Assembly: GCA_023301245.1 (NCBI GenBank)
Contig: JALZUV010000151.1
Coordinates: forward strand, 1 to 6,877
Direction of reading: 5' to 3'
Origin: Rickettsiales bacterium
GTDB lineage: Bacteria; Pseudomonadota; Alphaproteobacteria; Rickettsiales; JALZUV01
Length of the DNA: 6,877 bases
This document shows positions 5,822-6,877 of the stretch, piece after piece. A program made the position numbers and the translations under genes. The notes beneath the pieces are model-generated. The model saw only the letters and a program-made list of their open reading frames with translations. It ran no database searches and was not told the DNA's origin. The stretch's first letter is position 1. The number at the start of each line of letters is the position of its first letter.

Positions 5822-5835
5822 GGGAGGCTATTTTG
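5822..5835 (+). promoter_or_regulatory. Strong ribosome binding site that sets a TTG start
   Basis: GGGAGG (5822-5827), then CTATT, then TTG at 5833. This is the best ribosome binding site in the window and lies at ideal spacing for the TTG. The weak start codon with a strong site decides the N-terminus in favour of a canonical signal peptide. Confidence 0.7.
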
Positions 5836-6396
5836 ATTCGATATCTGATCGCATTTTTAATGATTTTAGGTACATCCTCAGGCTATGCCGGGGATTTGAT
5901 TTTATCTGATGTGGACTCTGCATCTTTTGCTGGAGATACAATTCTCCCAGTTATCTCCAGTGAGACTGTTACTGAAAACGGCAGAGAAGTTCAATTGATA
6001 ACTCGAGAATTAACGACCGTTGACGGTTTGTTAAGGATCACCTGTGTTTTTAAAAACGAGGCTGGCTTGATTGTTAACACGTCATGCTCAATCCACATTG
6101 ATACTATCGCAGATATAGATCCGCCAAACCAATTTATCAAAGGTGTTTCCGGTATCGAAGTTGCTAAAATTGCTGAGCAGAAGGATTTACATAATCTTAA
6201 GAACGCATTTCAAAGATCTGGGATTTGTAGCGGATCTATCAAAACAGTATTGTATTCTTCACGTGAAAAACAAGAAGTCACACTACCCAACGGAACAGTA
6301 TTAGCGTGGCCTTCACTCAAAATAACATGTGGTGGCACTAGCTCTAGCGAAAGCGAAGGTTTTACCCTAGCTATCCTACCGCGTAGCAGTCTGTAG
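5833..6396 (+). CDS. Secreted four-cysteine protein of unknown function, TTG start
   Basis: A 187-residue exported protein that I do not recognise. The start is set at the TTG at 5833: GGGAGG (5822-5827) lies 5 nt upstream, and translation from there opens with a clean signal peptide (MIRYLIAFLMILGTSSGYA, cleavage before GDLIL). A GTG at 5788 in the same frame would add 15 polar residues ahead of the signal and has AAAGG directly against it, so it is unlikely. The mature part of about 168 residues has four cysteines (71, 85, 132, 166), enough for two disulfides. It has mixed beta strands (REVQLITREL, LRITCVFKN) and one likely helix (EVAKIAEQKDLHNLKNAFQ). No lipobox and no membrane segment follow the signal, so it is probably periplasmic or released. 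It stands alone between two gene-free gaps and may be its own transcript. Confidence 0.8.
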   Translation: MIRYLIAFLMILGTSSGYAGDLILSDVDSASFAGDTILPVISSETVTENGREVQLITRELTTVDGLLRITCVFKNEAGLIVNTSCSIHIDTIADIDPPNQFIKGVSGIEVAKIAEQKDLHNLKNAFQRSGICSGSIKTVLYSSREKQEVTLPNGTVLAWPSLKITCGGTSSSESEGFTLAILPRSSL

Positions 6397-6513
6397 GGTT
6401 TGAAACCTCCTGCCGCTTAGTTGTTAACTAGCGCCCACTATAACTGAGCTGAACTAAAGAAGGTACAATTTGCTATTTTATAGGCTAGGCTGTGGTGAGT
6501 TTGCCAAGGCTTA

Positions 6514-6525
6514 ATTTAGCTAAAT
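6514..6525. promoter_or_regulatory. 12-bp perfect palindrome, operator-like
   Basis: ATTTAGCTAAAT reads identically on both strands and lies about 190 nt upstream of the last gene. A close relative, ATTTGCTAAAT, occurs at 5743-5753 over the -35 region of the preceding secreted-protein gene. In AT-rich intergenic DNA such a palindrome can arise by chance. Confidence 0.22.
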
Positions 6526-6649
6526 CACATTGATTATTTGGTTTGCGCAGTTACTTGCCTTAGTTGTGTTCTAACAAACAGCATTTGGGCTATTAGTAGT
6601 ATAGTAGTAGATCTATTTTTCTGTATTAATCGTTCTTATCCACTCAAGC

Positions 6650-6677
6650 TTGACTTGTCGTCGGATCATGTTGTAAA
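6650..6677 (+). promoter_or_regulatory. Candidate sigma70-like promoter for the last gene
   Basis: TTGACT (6650-6655) matches five of six -35 bases, and TGTAAA (6672-6677) matches four of six -10 bases, with 16-nt spacing. Transcription would begin about 30 nt ahead of the ATG, leaving room for the GAGG ribosome binding site. Confidence 0.35.
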
Positions 6678-6716
6678 ACCTGACCATAGTTTCACAAAAT
6701 TTGAAAGAGGTTTACC

Positions 6717-6877
6717 ATGAGAAGTATTCTATTACTATGCGCACTGCTTGTTTGCGGATCTAGCTACGCCCAGTTTCAAGGGCCATTTCCGGGACAGAAC
6801 CCAGGTCAAAATGATGCTGTTGCAAAAAAACGTTTGGTATTAAATGGCGTAGACGCTAACGGAAATCCAATTACTAT
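6717..6877 (+). CDS. Secreted protein, N-terminal fragment (runs off the window)
   Basis: The first 53 codons of a gene that continues past the window end. AGAGG (6706-6710) lies 6 nt before the ATG. The N-terminus is a Sec signal peptide: MRS, then a hydrophobic core (ILLLCALLVC), then GSSYA with cleavage before QFQG. Cys residues within the signal are not in a good lipobox, so ordinary signal peptidase I processing is expected. The mature start is rich in Gln, Pro and Gly (QFQGPFPGQNPGQN), a flexible linker-like stretch, followed by a more ordered part (RLVLNGVDANGNPIT). The family cannot be judged from this fragment. It follows a 320-nt gap with its own promoter candidate, so it is probably the first gene of a new transcript. 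Confidence 0.75.
   Translation, partial: MRSILLLCALLVCGSSYAQFQGPFPGQNPGQNDAVAKKRLVLNGVDANGNPIT

Larger units (their letters stand above)
5437..5832 (+). other. 396-nt region without a convincing gene, with several stem-loops
   Basis: No reading frame with a start, ribosome binding site and protein-like composition is visible on either strand. The 5' third is AT-rich and holds two overlapping terminator-like hairpins. The middle holds a perfect 6-bp stem-loop (5611-5625) and a bulged stem-loop (5646-5670). The 3' end holds a candidate promoter for the following gene. It does not resemble any tRNA, SRP RNA, 6S RNA or tmRNA that I know. Confidence 0.5.
6397..6716 (+). other. 320-nt region without a convincing gene
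   Basis: No protein-like reading frame with a ribosome binding site is visible. A 60-codon open frame starting at a TTG (6538) runs to the next gene but lacks a ribosome binding site. Just after the upstream stop there is a short GGTT-TGA-AACC stem (6397-6407) with no T-tract, so no good terminator is seen. Also present are a 12-bp perfect palindrome (6514-6525) and a candidate promoter near the 3' end. Confidence 0.5.

Noticed and set aside
6538..6720. 60-codon open frame ending in an ATGA overlap with the last gene
   Set aside because: TTG start without a ribosome binding site and irregular Cys/Ser-rich composition. The overlap looks accidental.

Overview
The window looks like Gram-negative chromosome, with four complete genes and one partial gene, all apparently exported. 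The evidence is an outer-membrane barrel protein with an OmpA-type peptidoglycan-binding tail, two lipoproteins with signal-peptidase II cysteines, and two further proteins with Sec signal peptides. Base composition is moderate and a little AT-rich. Two features suggest, without proving, a Bdellovibrionota-like or other delta-proteobacteria-like lineage: the relaxed lipoboxes (FSSC, CVSC) and the large calcium-binding surface protein. No tRNA, rRNA, CRISPR array, transposase or phage gene was seen.

Layout. Positions 1-61 are the tail of an intergenic region with a short hairpin. An OmpA-family outer-membrane protein lies on the minus strand (62-1432). A 158-nt divergent intergenic region follows, carrying a near-perfect 14-bp palindrome. 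Next comes a plus-strand pair: a small lipoprotein of unknown function (1591-2034) and, 9 nt later, a very large lipoprotein (2044-5436). About 396 nt without a convincing gene follow, holding two overlapping terminator-like hairpins and two further stem-loops. A small secreted four-cysteine protein (5833-6396) begins at a TTG codon with a strong ribosome binding site. After another gene-free gap of 320 nt, a secreted protein starts at 6717 and runs off the end.

The most notable object is the 1130-residue lipoprotein. From N to C it carries a lipid anchor, four Ig-like repeats of about 93 residues that share a four-cysteine pattern, a thrombospondin type 3 calcium-binding segment split by a 160-residue cysteine-bounded domain, EF-hand/dockerin-like loops, and a C-terminal glycine-rich domain. 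That last domain resembles the ligand-binding glycine-rich region of the animal receptor kinases ALK and LTK. The whole reads as a long, calcium-stiffened, disulfide-bonded stalk holding a glycine-rich tip away from the outer membrane, as expected of an adhesin or contact protein. The small lipoprotein is probably co-expressed with it and may help place or anchor it. That role is inference, as is any link to the divergent OmpA-family gene.
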